Assembly: GCF_000350225.1 (NCBI RefSeq)
Contig: NW_005179181.1
Span: 58,263 to 122,262, forward strand
Direction: 5' to 3'
DNA from: Chondrus crispus
Lineage: Eukaryota; Rhodophyta; Florideophyceae; Gigartinales; Gigartinaceae
Length of the DNA: 64,000 bases
In this document: positions 1 through 9,327 of the stretch, in pieces
How the letters are laid out: each line of letters opens with the position of its first letter
Numbering within the stretch: the first letter of the stretch is position 1
Translations under genes and position numbers: made by a program
The notes under the pieces: generated by a model
What the model saw: the letters and a program-made list of their open reading frames with translations, nothing else
Databases searched by the model: none
Told to the model about the DNA's origin: nothing

Positions 1-201
1 GCATAGTTGGCAGCGGCCCCCTCCAGCCCGTGTGCAGCAGCCATGCGTCGACGATAACGGTACCCAGAAGAGTAAAGGCTACCCTCATACACCGGTAGTG
101 CTACTACCGGTGTATGAGGGTAGCCTTTACTCTTCTGGGTACCGTTATCGTCGACGCATGGCTGCTGCACACGGGCTGGAGGGGGCCGCTGCCAACTATG
201 C
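1..201. repeat. Long palindrome at window edge, arms of about 99 bp
   Basis: Positions 1-98 are the exact reverse complement of 104-201, with only about 3-5 unpaired bases at the centre (position 101). Pairing reaches the first base of the window, so the arms probably extend further left. The right arm reads as piggyBac-like transposase sequence continuous with downstream DNA, so the left arm is best read as an inverted copy of it. Such a sequence can extrude as a cruciform or be created by a fold-back copying event or a sequencing chimera. Confidence 0.9.
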
Positions 202-556
202 TACAGAACGAATTCTATATGCAGCTGGCGCTGGAGCTGGTGGACAAAACTAAGACGCTGTCGGGCTACGCGCTCGCACGTCAGTGGCTGAAGGCGCGGC
301 TGTGTTGACCCCAACGTCAGACCTCGGCCCGCACGCAACGCCGACGAAGAAGAGGAAGAAGACACGCAGCGGCACCGAGACGTCGGCGCGGGCGCAGAAG
401 GATTGTGTTGTGTGCGACAAGAGGACGACGCGAGTGGCTCTCAGTGCCGTGAGGAGTGCTCAAAAGAGGTATTCATACGCGACTCGTCCAATGGAAGGAT
501 ATGCATCACATCTCACGCACTTTCTATGCACTCCTTCGAGTCGTAAGGCAACATAA
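114..556 (+). pseudogene. piggyBac-like transposase, C-terminal remnant
   Basis: The frame from 114 reads a segment resembling the end of the piggyBac catalytic domain: a VIVDAWLLH stretch where the family has its Asn-Ala-x-x-Leu helix, then FYMQLALELVD. A stop lies at about 306 and the frame shifts. A second frame (284-556) is rich in Lys/Arg, followed by CVVCDK. In another frame further Cys and His residues follow, as in the Cys-rich C-terminal domain of piggyBac proteins. The N-terminal half lies beyond the window or is lost to the palindrome. Assignment is by remembered family pattern only; another DDE family is possible. Confidence 0.4.
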
Positions 557-682
557 AGGGACCTTTCCTATGAATAGCCAGGGTTTTTAGTCCTTGCCAG
601 TACCCCTCCACAAACTGTTCCATAAGGATTAATTAATCCAAAAACGCGGAAAAATTAACACGAATCGCTGGGACATGAGACA

Positions 683-829
683 CTAGAGGACATTACACGA
701 CACGTACCTGTATATGTGTCGAAGGACACGTGTGGAAGGGCGCCCCGCCGTCCGCAAGCCTGTCACCCATAGCTGACACAGCCAATATAGAACATGAAGT
801 GGTCGAGCTTGAGCGCACCCTAACCCCTG
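683..829 (+). repeat. Left direct repeat (A1) of YR retrotransposon copy 1
   Basis: It matches 4737-4883 in the same orientation, sharing for example ATAGCTGACRCAGCC, AAGTGGTCGAGCTTG and TAACCCCTG, with scattered substitutions. It precedes the gag-like ORF, as the A1 repeat of split-direct-repeat YR elements does. It is unrelated in sequence to the 200-bp repeat of copy 2. Confidence 0.8.
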
Positions 830-945
830 CATGCCACTCTCTTCTACAGAGAGTCCCCAGTAAATCCTGGCCGTAGGCGCTTTCAAGCCGGTCAAAAGAA
901 TATGACCACGCACAGCGCCCGCTGCGCTTTTGCCCTCCCACAACC

Positions 946-1773
946 ATGTCCAACCCCTTTATCAAGAGCGCTGAAGCAGCAGATAAGCTTCTCGAGAAGG
1001 CCCGCAAGGTCGCCAAGGGCGGCAATCTAGCCTATGCCGATATCGAGCCGGCCTGGATGCACGAGTACGACTAGATCGCCCGCCGGGCACGTGATGACCT
1101 CGAATTTGGTTTCATGCAGTACCCTTATGAGGCTGTTCCGTCCGTAGGCGCATTCGTCTGTGGTTTCTTTCAAAACAAGGACTGGCCTCTCCGCCACAGC
1201 CTGGAAGGCCACCAGTCTATGCAAGCTGTGATGGAGTTTGGGACCAACTACTTGAATTCCGCGGGGTTCTGGATGGCTTTCCACGAGGCTGCTGTCTCCC
1301 TGCGGCAAGAAGCCCTCACCGCCGGCATTGACGAAGAAGCCCAAAAGTGTGACGTTTGGGCCCTAGTCGCGATCCGGTATGGACTGCGAGTCGTCTTACT
1401 ACTCTCGGAGTTCTACAAAATGGCCTTCAAGGACCCGGTATACGCAAAGATTGTTCTTCCCGGTTTGGAAGTTCGCAACGACATTGCAGCATCTGAAGAC
1501 CTGGTTGAACCCTTGGAAACGTTGGCTTCGTACATGAGCACTCAATTGATGAAGACAGTAGCTACCCTTAGTGCAAGTAACGCAACGAAGCGTTCCGAAA
1601 GAAAGGGTGACCATGTCGGCGACCAGTACTCGCCATTGCGCCGCGTCCGTTTTGGCTCAATCCTCAGGAAAGAGCTGAAGCATGGCTCAGATTGGGTGGC
1701 TTGGCACACCTATGTCGGGCGATCCAATCGGGATCTACGAGGTCCCCCAGGAACCCTTCATCCCGGGTTCTGA
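946..1773 (+). pseudogene. Gag-like ORF1 of YR retrotransposon copy 1
   Basis: ATG at 946 opens a frame colinear with ORF1 of copy 2 (19075-19770). The shared order is an N-terminal helix region, IARRxRDDL, a YPY motif, GGFF/CGFF, EFYK, and ATLSASNATKR near the end. The frame is interrupted by an in-frame TAG at 1072-1074 and otherwise stays open to 1773. The role (RNA packaging) is inferred from its position before the reverse transcriptase; no zinc knuckle is visible. Confidence 0.65.
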
Positions 1774-1879
1774 GGAGGAGGAACCGCAAATCTCACGGAC
1801 CTAAGAGGACCGAGAATTTGAACGCGCAGACTTGTCGGCTGGCTGCAAAACCGGTATCTTTCAAGAAATCCCGGGGGCG

Positions 1880-3450
1880 CAAGTGCATCCCGCGAGGGAA
1901 GGAGGCGCCATCATGTGCTAAGCCTGCACTGTCTGGGTCAGAGATGGAGACAGGAAGAAAGTTCGCTTCGTCGTCAACGTGTCCAAGCACTCGCGTCAGT
2001 GGAAACAAGGCGGGGTGCGGATGGAGATGCCGGCCGAATTAGCGATGAAAGTTCAGAAAGAACATCATTTCCTTTCGCTAGACATAGCAAAGGGATATCT
2101 ACACATGCGTCCTCACCCGGTAATGAGGTACTGATTCATATTCAAGTACGAGCGGCGTCGCTACCATCGCTGTGTGGCGCTGCCCTTCGGGTAGGGCAGG
2201 TCCACTTTACGGTTTATACAGTTTATGGATCCGATTGTGCAAGAGCTGCGACAATGAGGATATCGCGTGCTCGCGTACCTGGACGACTTCCTAGTGGTGC
2301 CAGCCCCGTACGGTACAATGTATGGGCCGCGGGACTTTTGGGACGCTCGAAAGCGGATCGCCGAGTTAGTGGCCCAACTGGGCCTACAGCGCCCCCGGAA
2401 GAAGGCGAGTGGACTGGGGCCACACACGTAGAGCATTTCGGGGTCATGGTCGACTCCGAAGAAATGAAGTTCTACGTCGTACCACCGAAGGCCGAGAAAT
2501 TTCGCCAGGTATGCAAGGCCCCGCTGAAAGAAGTATTGTTGGGGAGACGCTGGGTTCAGAGCCGCACCTTGGCAAGCTTCTGTGGAATCTGTGTGTCACT
2601 GAGATTAGCAATGGCCTGGGTAAAGTTCTACACCCGGTCTCTATATTGGGATATGGCGGCCAGATCGATTGATAGGAGAAGCGGCAAGTTGCCGCCTCTC
2701 TTATCAATCGATCCGGGACCTGAGGTTCTGGAGGGACCAGCCGGAGGTGTCCCTGGAAGGTCAGCAGCTGGTCCGGACAAGACCGACGGGGCAATCCACA
2801 CCGGATCCGCAGACATGGGTTACGGTAGAGCACTGAATGTTCGCGATCTGACTGCTGGAGCCCCTCGAATGCGGCACATCCAAGGCATCTGCGACTGGCG
2901 ACCACGAGCCGATTCCAGCAACCTTCACGAGATGCGGGCCGTGCCGATGGTACTGACAGGAGGACTGCACAAACCAATTGTCCGCACTGGGGTGAAATAC
3001 CTCCATCTGCACGTCGGCAACCAATCGGTTATGCACATTGCGAACAGCTTCGTTCAGCAAGCCGTCCTATGATGCGGGAGCTCCGTCGCCTGAAAACGGT
3101 TCTGGACGTGATGGGTGCACAGATCCGGGCGGAGTGGCTACCGTCAGCTATGAACAAGTCCGCAGATGGATTGTCGCGACGGTTCCCGCACGGCGACCTC
3201 CTGATACGGCGACAGCTGCGACATTCCGTAGCCGCTGGTATTGGGGCGCCGTTAGACGCGTTCCCATTCCGGCCTCTCGGGGAGCATCCGTTCTACTTCT
3301 GTACCGCGATGTATCAAGAGATGGACTGCAATTGGAGCAAGGACGAAGTGCTGTTGCTCCGCCCACCAGTGGACCAGATTGGGGCGGTTGTAGCGGAGCT
3401 GCAGATGACTGCAATGTTATTGATCCCGGACTGTCCGCGCCAGCCGTAGC
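1880..3450 (+). pseudogene. Reverse transcriptase-RNase H of YR retrotransposon copy 1
   Basis: Across shifting frames one can read FVVNVSKHSRQWK, FLSLDIAKGYLHM, RCVALPFG and the catalytic box AYLDDFLV near 2273-2297. Next come an RNase H-like segment around a HTGSADMGYG region and, at 3069-3449, MNKSADGLSRRFPHGDL. Every block aligns with ORF2 of copy 2. A 51-bp near-palindrome (2663-2713) sits inside it. Several stops and frameshifts make it non-functional. Confidence 0.75.
2663..2713. repeat. 51-bp near-perfect palindrome inside RT-RNase H remnant
   Basis: Arms of 25 bp around position 2688 with two mismatched pairs. The right arm encodes the expected residues (RLSYQSI, against RLSHQSI in copy 2). 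The left arm occupies the position of diverged sequence, so it looks like an inverted copy that replaced local DNA. Confidence 0.85.
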
Positions 3451-3599
3451 ATCAAGAAGCATGGCACCCCGCCAGCAGAATGCAGCTCCCGGAAACCTTC
3501 CAGAGGCCATCTGGGTGGCGCAGCTGACGCTGAACCCTTCATGGCGGTTGCTGAGGCCGGAGGTCAACCTCTAACCACGCAGGCCAGCAGCACATGCAA

Positions 3600-4690
3600 C
3601 TAAGCGTCGCGGGTGTGGCAAACGTGGAACGAGTTGCCGGTCGTGGTGCAAGTACATGCCAGGCGGCGAGACTGGTGGCAGAATATGCCTCGATTGAGTG
3701 CACAAAGGCGACATGGAACCAACAGTGGCGAACATAGTTGGCCATCTGCAAGGAAGATAACCGACAATTTTTGCCGGTGTCGGAGGCTCACGTTGTAGCC
3801 TTTTTGGGCTGGATAAGGCTAGAGCGTGAACGAGGCGGCAGACAAATTGGCAGTAGATCGGGGCCGCAATATTTGTCCGCCGTTCGACAAATGCAGCTGA
3901 CACTGATCGGGGTTGAGATGAGGCCATGTCCTTTCGTACAACTCTTGATGCGAGCGTATAGGCGGTGGGAAGAAGAAAAATACCCTACCTCAAGTGTGAG
4001 GTGAGGGATATCTGCCGAAGCCTTGCAAGGCACCCGGGGACTGGGCATGTCTACTTCGTCTGTGAGCACGCTTCCGTACTCGGCTGCCTGTGTGCCGTCA
4101 TTCTGCTTCTACGGACTGCGCGAGAACTCTGTCCTGTTCTCGAAGGATGACTTGGTCTTTACTGAGGATGGTAAGATGACAGCCCACTTGTCGATAGAGA
4201 AGGTTCAAGCAGATATTCGCGAACCTCTCGTGTCCTACCATCGGCGGGGCAACATGGCATCCCCGATCGATCTACTGCACGAGTGGAAGGTATCGCGAGG
4301 CCAGCATCCGCGGTTCTTCAGCATTCCGGGGGAGCCGGTGGACTGGCCAGGCAAGGTCTCACTCGTGCTGTCAATGGGGTGTCGGAGCAATTGGACATTT
4401 GAGAACCGGCTGAGGGATATTTACCTCGCACTCCTTGCCCATTGGAGGGCATACGGAGCTGCTTTTGATTTGTCTCCCACCCAAAGTCCGGCTGGCTACA
4501 TTTGGTTGGGGTCCGAATAATCAAGAGATAGCGGCCAGCACTCTACTTTAACAGGACTATTCAAGTGGCCGCTTCGTTGTACTGGTTTTCGGATCGCAAG
4601 ACTACGTCGCTCCCGTTTCCATCCCGACGCAAGCTGAGAACGTCGGCTCGGCCTCCGCAAGCAAGATTTGATGCTTCGTCTTATGTAGCC
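3600..4690 (+). pseudogene. Tyrosine recombinase of YR retrotransposon copy 1
   Basis: Fragments in several frames align in order with the recombinase of copy 2. They are an N-terminal segment around 3613-3735; FLPVSEAHVVAFLGW and QYLSAVRQMQ at 3738-4004; GLRENSVL with the catalytic Arg, at about 4110-4135; HPRFFSIPGEP at about 4305; and FGWGPNNQEIA then LYFNRTI, the expected catalytic Tyr region, at about 4502-4560. Frameshifts and stops are frequent. Confidence 0.7.
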
Positions 4691-4736
4691 GATTGTGCTG
4701 GAGAAACTGCGTGCATGAATAACGAGGCTACTCCTT

Positions 4737-4883
4737 CTAGAAGACAGTACACGACGCGTACCAGTACATGTGTCGAAATACACTTGTCGATGGGCGCCCC
4801 GTCGTCCGCATGCGAGGTCCCCATAGCTGACGCAGCCTATATAGGACATCAAGTGGTCGAGCTTGGTCGCACTCTAACCCCTG
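4737..4883 (+). repeat. Right direct repeat (A2) of YR retrotransposon copy 1
   Basis: Partner of 683-829 in direct orientation, located just downstream of the recombinase remnant. It is followed by a CT-rich stretch (about 4890-4930). Confidence 0.8.
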
Positions 4884-5608
4884 AATACCTCTATCTTCCC
4901 TCCCTCTCTCTCTTTGGAGTTCCAACTCATGCCTCCCTCTCCTTTGGACCTTATGCGTACAGTACGGGCCAAGAGAGAAGTGGTGTCTCTGAGTGCCACG
5001 AATGGCACGTGTCTGTACCGCTCAGGTGCGGAGGTGAAATCTGGTCTAAGTTGACCCCTCCGCGGGAGGCGTAAGGAGACGGGTGGGGGGTGGGCATTGG
5101 GAGAATTGAGAAGCCTCTGAGCTATCCACACTAGCTTTTGTTGGTTCGAAACCCGGGAGGGGGGTACTGTAGTAGCAAAGGAGTGACTTTCCTTTTTGGA
5201 CAACTGTCAATATCGGTGGCTCAAACATTTCCAGCTCCCCTAACAAAAACAAACTTGAAACCTGTTTCAACTACTGTAATCGTCCATGTACCTTGCCAAA
5301 ACCATGCAACAAGTCTAATGAACATCACTATAATCTCTGAATATCAAGATGAATTATGAAATTCCAAGCACACGATACCGATCCCCGATCCCTCGCCCCC
5401 GACAGCTGCCTCCACCCCCCATTTTCCGTCCCCCGCGCCAAACCTCTCCCCGACTCTTCGCCGCTACCACCGCCCCCACTGTCTGTCGCTCTGCAGAGCC
5501 ATCATTCTGCCGACCCACACGTGCCGGGAACACGGCCACGCACGTTTCTTGCAACACAGAAGATTGCGGACCCGTCGACCAAGGCCCTAGCCCACGCCCA
5601 GTACTGCG
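4884..5608. other. Spacer between YR element and LINE, no gene seen
   Basis: It holds a CT-rich run near 4890-4930 and a Pol III B-box-like string at 5142-5152. The only A-box-like string nearby is on the opposite strand, so no tRNA is called. From about 5360 there is a Pro-rich reading frame directly before the LINE endonuclease, which could be the remains of a LINE ORF1 or 5' UTR. Nothing firmer is visible. Confidence 0.4.
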
Positions 5609-6890
5609 AAGCGTCTCAAAATACTCCAACTGAATGTATGCGGGCTCCAGCGTCGCGCCGCTGAAGTATCCATGCAGTGCCAGAGCCGTGATATCTCGAT
5701 GGCTTGTTTTGAAGAGACGCACCTCAAAGCAGAAGAACTGGGCACCCTTGATACGCGGCTTCATAGTCGTGGCCCGCCAAGATGGAGACGATTGGTACGG
5801 AGGATGCATCACATACGTAAGACGCAACATGTTCCGAAGAGTTGTAGAGAAATCCTCCCACACGACTGAAAGAGTTCAACTCTGCACAGTGCATATACGC
5901 AGCCGGCGCGGACTGCTAAACCAATCAAACGTGTACGGGGCCCCAGGATGGCTACCGCATGATCTAGGATGGCTGAGTAATATCCTTGACAACTGCAATC
6001 TCCCTGGCGACTTTAACGCTATGGGGACATGGAACAGGCACATGGTGCGGCACGGACACATGATTCGGCACGAGTCCAAGACCGTATCTTAGAAGAAATA
6101 CTCCTCCAGAAGGGCCTACAAGTCCTAAATGACAGATCTCCCACCCGATCGAGCACGAGCATGTTGGACAGAAAGAAAGCTGAACGCTTCCTCCCAACAT
6201 TCATCTCCTCGACGAAGAAGAACGGGAAAGAGACGACCCATCGCAATGCTTACCGCCAGCAGATGAGCAAGGCTATACAAATCAAGCGAAAACAGGAAAC
6301 GGAGAAATTCAGGATCGAGGAGCTTAGCGCTGCGATAGATACTATGAAGGTGAAGAGAGCGGCTGGAACAGATTATATCCAGATATGTTTCCTAAGGGAA
6401 CTTTTCGCCAATACAAATGACAAACTGCTGCGCCTGTACAATCGATCCTACGCAGATTGCACCACCCCTGATGCATGGCTGCAGGCAGAGATGATTGCCA
6501 TTGAGAAGCCTGGTAGAACACACGAGTTTTTACCAATTAGCTTGACAAATGTATTGGGACGCTGAATGGAGCGGCTAATTTTAACGCGCTTGTCACCGTG
6601 GACGGAAAGCATTCTGCCACCCGAGCAGGCGGGCTTTCGACGACACATGTCCTGCGAAGAGCAAATTGTTGCAACCACCAAAGACATTTCTCAAGCGATA
6701 TGGCGTAAATAAGTTGGTACTGCCGTGCTACTAGACTACGGCGGCGCGTATGATCGCCTCTCAATCAAAGGACTTCTGGCAAAGCTAGGCCTACACCACT
6801 TCCCACCCCAACTCCTCCTCTACCCGCGAGGATTCCTACAAGACCTTCGAGCATACTGCAGATGGGGTGAAAGCAGAAGCAGGACAAGAA
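5609..6890 (+). pseudogene. LINE ORF2, 5' part: endonuclease and RT fingers/palm
   Basis: The endonuclease begins with LKILQLNVCGLQRR followed by an FEETHLK segment (endonuclease/exonuclease/phosphatase fold motifs). The PGDFNA motif follows at about 6005-6020 in another frame. Reverse transcriptase motifs follow: KVKRAAGTDYIQ, IAIEKPGRTHEFLPISLTNVLG and PPEQAGFRRHMSCEEQI, then LLDYGGAYDRLS with the first catalytic Asp. Two in-frame stops (TGA 6563-6565, TAA 6710-6712) sit inside an otherwise continuous RT frame. The gene would mediate target-primed reverse transcription, but it is dead. Confidence 0.7.
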
Positions 6891-6892
6891 TA

Positions 6893-6918
6893 CAGCGGGG
6901 TATGCAATTATCGGACAG
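6893..6918 (+). repeat. Left terminal inverted repeat of the pogo-type element
   Basis: Begins CAGCGGGGTATGCA after a TA dinucleotide and is the inverted counterpart of 9301-9325. Confidence 0.75.
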
Positions 6919-6977
6919 GGGAGGCAATTACTGCATAAAAGTGATTTCTGCAAATTTTATTCCATTTCACGATTTCA

Positions 6978-6995
6978 CCCCCCCCCCCCCCCCCC
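6978..6995 (+). repeat. Run of 18 cytosines
   Basis: An uninterrupted C tract inside the 5' part of the pogo-type element. It is prone to slippage and to i-motif/G-quadruplex formation, and its length is likely to be uncertain in any assembly. Confidence 0.9.
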
Positions 6996-8347
6996 AGGCG
7001 TCAGATAGCAGTAATCCTCTGTCCCCTTTGTCGATTCCTGGACAGTTCGTTTGTCATAGAGCGAAATGGGTGACACTATGCGATTCCTCGAATTCTAAAG
7101 TGGCGGATTGGCGCTTTTTCCCCGCGCAATTCAGAGTTTGCTTTTGCAGAGCGCAGACAGTCTATGAGGCACTACCCTCAGCTGGTACCCATTTCCCTTC
7201 GTTGAACACGCTTATCGCTCCTCTCCTCATCGCCCCTCTCCTCATCTGGACACACGGCGATGGTCAAGTAATGTCGTCGCGAATCGCGGAGACAGCGGCG
7301 AGAACAAGTTGCTGCGCAAGCATGCGTCCATGGGATACTGTCAGTGCGATGGTCCGAATGCTAGCTCCACGCGCTGAGGACGTGCTCCAGACTTCACCGG
7401 AGTGGAGGAGGATATCCTTGTTCAGTGGCTGCAGGAGTTGGGGGAAACCGGCTACTTTCTGACGAGACTCGACGTACTCGACGGAGTGGAAACGATCTTG
7501 GCATAGATGCCAGAGGATCGCTGCAGGGTGCTCCAGTTCAAGAACGGAAGGCTGGGGAATTATGGCTTCGCAACTTCTAGGAGAAGCAAAAGTCAAAGCT
7601 GCGCTTTCGCAGAGCAAGCAAGCAAGAGGCAGTTCGCTTCCGAGCCACAAATGCCGGTAAAAGAACTACTCACTTTATATCTTGGGAGGCCTTTTGCAAG
7701 TTACACAACCTTGAGGCAAGGTTGACTTTTAACACCGACGAGACCGGAATCACACCAGGAAAGGACGTTGGCGGCACAACGAGTAAGAGAACATATACTC
7801 GCTCAAGAGTCCGAGCGCAGCAGTCTCAGCCACTTTTTAAAAACTGCGACAGATGGACAATGATGCCTGTGATCTGCGAAGACGGCAGCCGCGGCATTTG
7901 CATGTTTATCGTGAAGGGAACTGGTATTCGGACAAGGACGATTGCAGGACCAAATAGTGAGCCAGTGTACCAGACGTTAGCTACGTTTCTACCGAGGCTC
8001 TCTCAAATTATCACTCGTCGGTAACTTGCTGGCTGTGACATGGAAAACATTCTCGAGCGGGCGAAAGCTTTTGTTCCAAGTGTGGAGGATCTGACACTTC
8101 AAATACGCAAGGTGTGTCTCATATTTGACGGCTACCCCACCCATATGGGATTCAAGGTGTTGCGGACGTTAAAAGAAGGCAACGTCGTTGTTTACTGCCT
8201 ACCGGATCATGCGGGCGGAGCGACGCAGCCTCTTGATGTCGCTGTCTACACTCCTTTCAAACAACGTCTGAGCAGCAAGATGTACGCGGTGGGTGGAATT
8301 AGCGGTCAATTTGAGTACGACGAATCTGACTTCGCGTTGTTAACAAC

Positions 8348-8399
8348 GAGGCTTCCTACGCGTGGATGATTAATTAATCATCCACGCGTAGGAAGCCTC
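8348..8399. repeat. 52-bp perfect palindrome in pogo transposase
   Basis: Perfect 26-bp arms with no spacer, centred on TTAATTAA (8373/8374). The left arm continues plausible transposase coding sequence (NEASYAW) and the coding sequence resumes after the right arm. The right arm is therefore an inverted copy inserted in the gene. Confidence 0.9.
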
Positions 8400-8691
8400 C
8401 TTCACCACTAAGGACATCAAAGCAGCGTTTCGCAAGACGGGCTTGTGGCCTATCGATTATGGATTGCAGTACTGCCCATGGCGGAGCAGTGGAGAAGAAG
8501 GGGTTCTAGCACGAAACTGCTCTGCGTGACCTCCATGCAGCAGAAGATCAAGAAGAAGCGTGCAAAAGCACGCGTACGCATGCAGCTCCAGTCCGTTGCC
8601 AGCAGCCGCGGAATCCTTGGCACGTCACAGGGACTTCCTTTGACCAGCGAGGAAGCCATGGCCGCTGCGTTAGAACAAGACAGGGATCCCT

Positions 8692-8745
8692 CTCTGCGGC
8701 TTCCATCTGGCCGTACTCGAGTACGGCCAGATGGAAGCCGCAGAG
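8692..8745. repeat. 54-bp perfect palindrome in pogo transposase
   Basis: Perfect 27-bp arms, no spacer, centred on CTCGAG. Here the right arm is the coding one (LEYGQMEAAEERVRK) and the left arm is the inverted copy. Confidence 0.9.
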
Positions 8746-9300
8746 GAGCGCGTGAGAAAGGATAGAGAAGAGAAGTGCATCGCGAAGGAGGCCAAGGCAG
8801 CTGCAGTCAGAGAGAAAAGCATCCCTACCGCCAACATTAACAGAGCGCAGCTCGCCGGCATGCCGTTCTCCGCCTGGCTACAAACGCCTCACCGGACGCT
8901 GAAGAAGAGACGTAGGGATGCAAAGAAGAGGGCAGCGCAGGGGCTCCATCCAGATGCTTCTGCTGCCATGTCTTCCTCTGCTGCGTCTATCTCCGTTGGT
9001 GTCAAGATCTTTTGACAGCTGCATCTTGCTTGGGATCAGTCGCTCATCGCCGAAAATTCACTGTGCAGAATAATGTTAAATTGAAAAGTTTGGGACACAT
9101 TTGTCCGGCGGTTGCCAGACGTTTCTCCAAAACCCGCCCTGTCAGAGTTCCCCATTGCCGAACTTGCTGTTTTGAGGAATGGTGGCCAATTCCGGACATT
9201 CGGAAGTGACAACACTTGCGACATCGTCAGTTGATACTCTGTGAAGATTCAGGATCATTTGGCAAAACTTTGGTCCTTTTGCGTTTAAATTTGTAAAATC

Positions 9301-9325
9301 GTCAGATGAATGCATACCCCTGCTG
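9301..9325 (-). repeat. Right terminal inverted repeat of the pogo-type element
   Basis: The reverse complement starts CAGCAGGGGTATGCA and mirrors 6893-6918. It is followed by TA at 9326-9327. Confidence 0.75.
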
Positions 9326-9327
9326 TA

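Larger units (their letters stand above)
683..4883 (+). mobile_element. Degenerate DIRS/Ngaro-like YR retrotransposon, copy 1
   Basis: Direct repeats of about 147 bp (683-829 and 4737-4883) flank, in order, a gag-like ORF, reverse transcriptase-RNase H and tyrosine recombinase. All three are clearly homologous to the better preserved element at 18.8-23.5 kb, including the shared ATLSASNATKRS segment at the end of ORF1 and the YLDDF reverse transcriptase box. All three coding parts carry stops and frameshifts, so this copy is not autonomous. Confidence 0.8.
7378..9015 (+). pseudogene. pogo/jerky-like DDE transposase remnant
   Basis: A CENP-B-type DNA-binding segment (VEEDILVQWLQELGETGY) lies near 7400-7450. 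The DDE superfamily endonuclease core follows: FNTDETGITPG, with the first catalytic Asp, at about 7730. Then KVCLIFDGYPTHMGF, with the second Asp, and CLPDHAGGATQPLDVAVY lie at 8110-8255. FTTKDIKAAFRKTGLWP, typical of this family's C-terminal region, lies near 8401-8450, and a Lys/Arg-rich coiled tail ends at 9015. The frame is broken by an in-frame TAG (7504-7506), frameshifts and two inserted palindromes (8348-8399, 8692-8745). The encoded enzyme would have cut at the element's TIRs. Confidence 0.75.
6893..9325 (+). mobile_element. pogo-type (Tc1/mariner) DNA transposon inserted in the LINE
   Basis: The left end (6893-6918) and the reverse complement of the right end (9301-9325) match over about 25 bp with a few differences and one single-base gap, both reading CAGC, then GGGGTATGCA. 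Each end is flanked by TA (6891-6892 and 9326-9327), the target duplication of this superfamily. The LINE reverse transcriptase resumes directly after it. The interior encodes a CENP-B/jerky-like transposase remnant. Size 2433 bp. Confidence 0.8.

Noticed and set aside
5085-5160. Possible tRNA: B-box-like GGTTCGAAACC at 5142-5152
   Set aside because: The only A-box-like string nearby (GGATAGCTCAGAGG) is on the opposite strand and in the wrong order, and no cloverleaf can be drawn.
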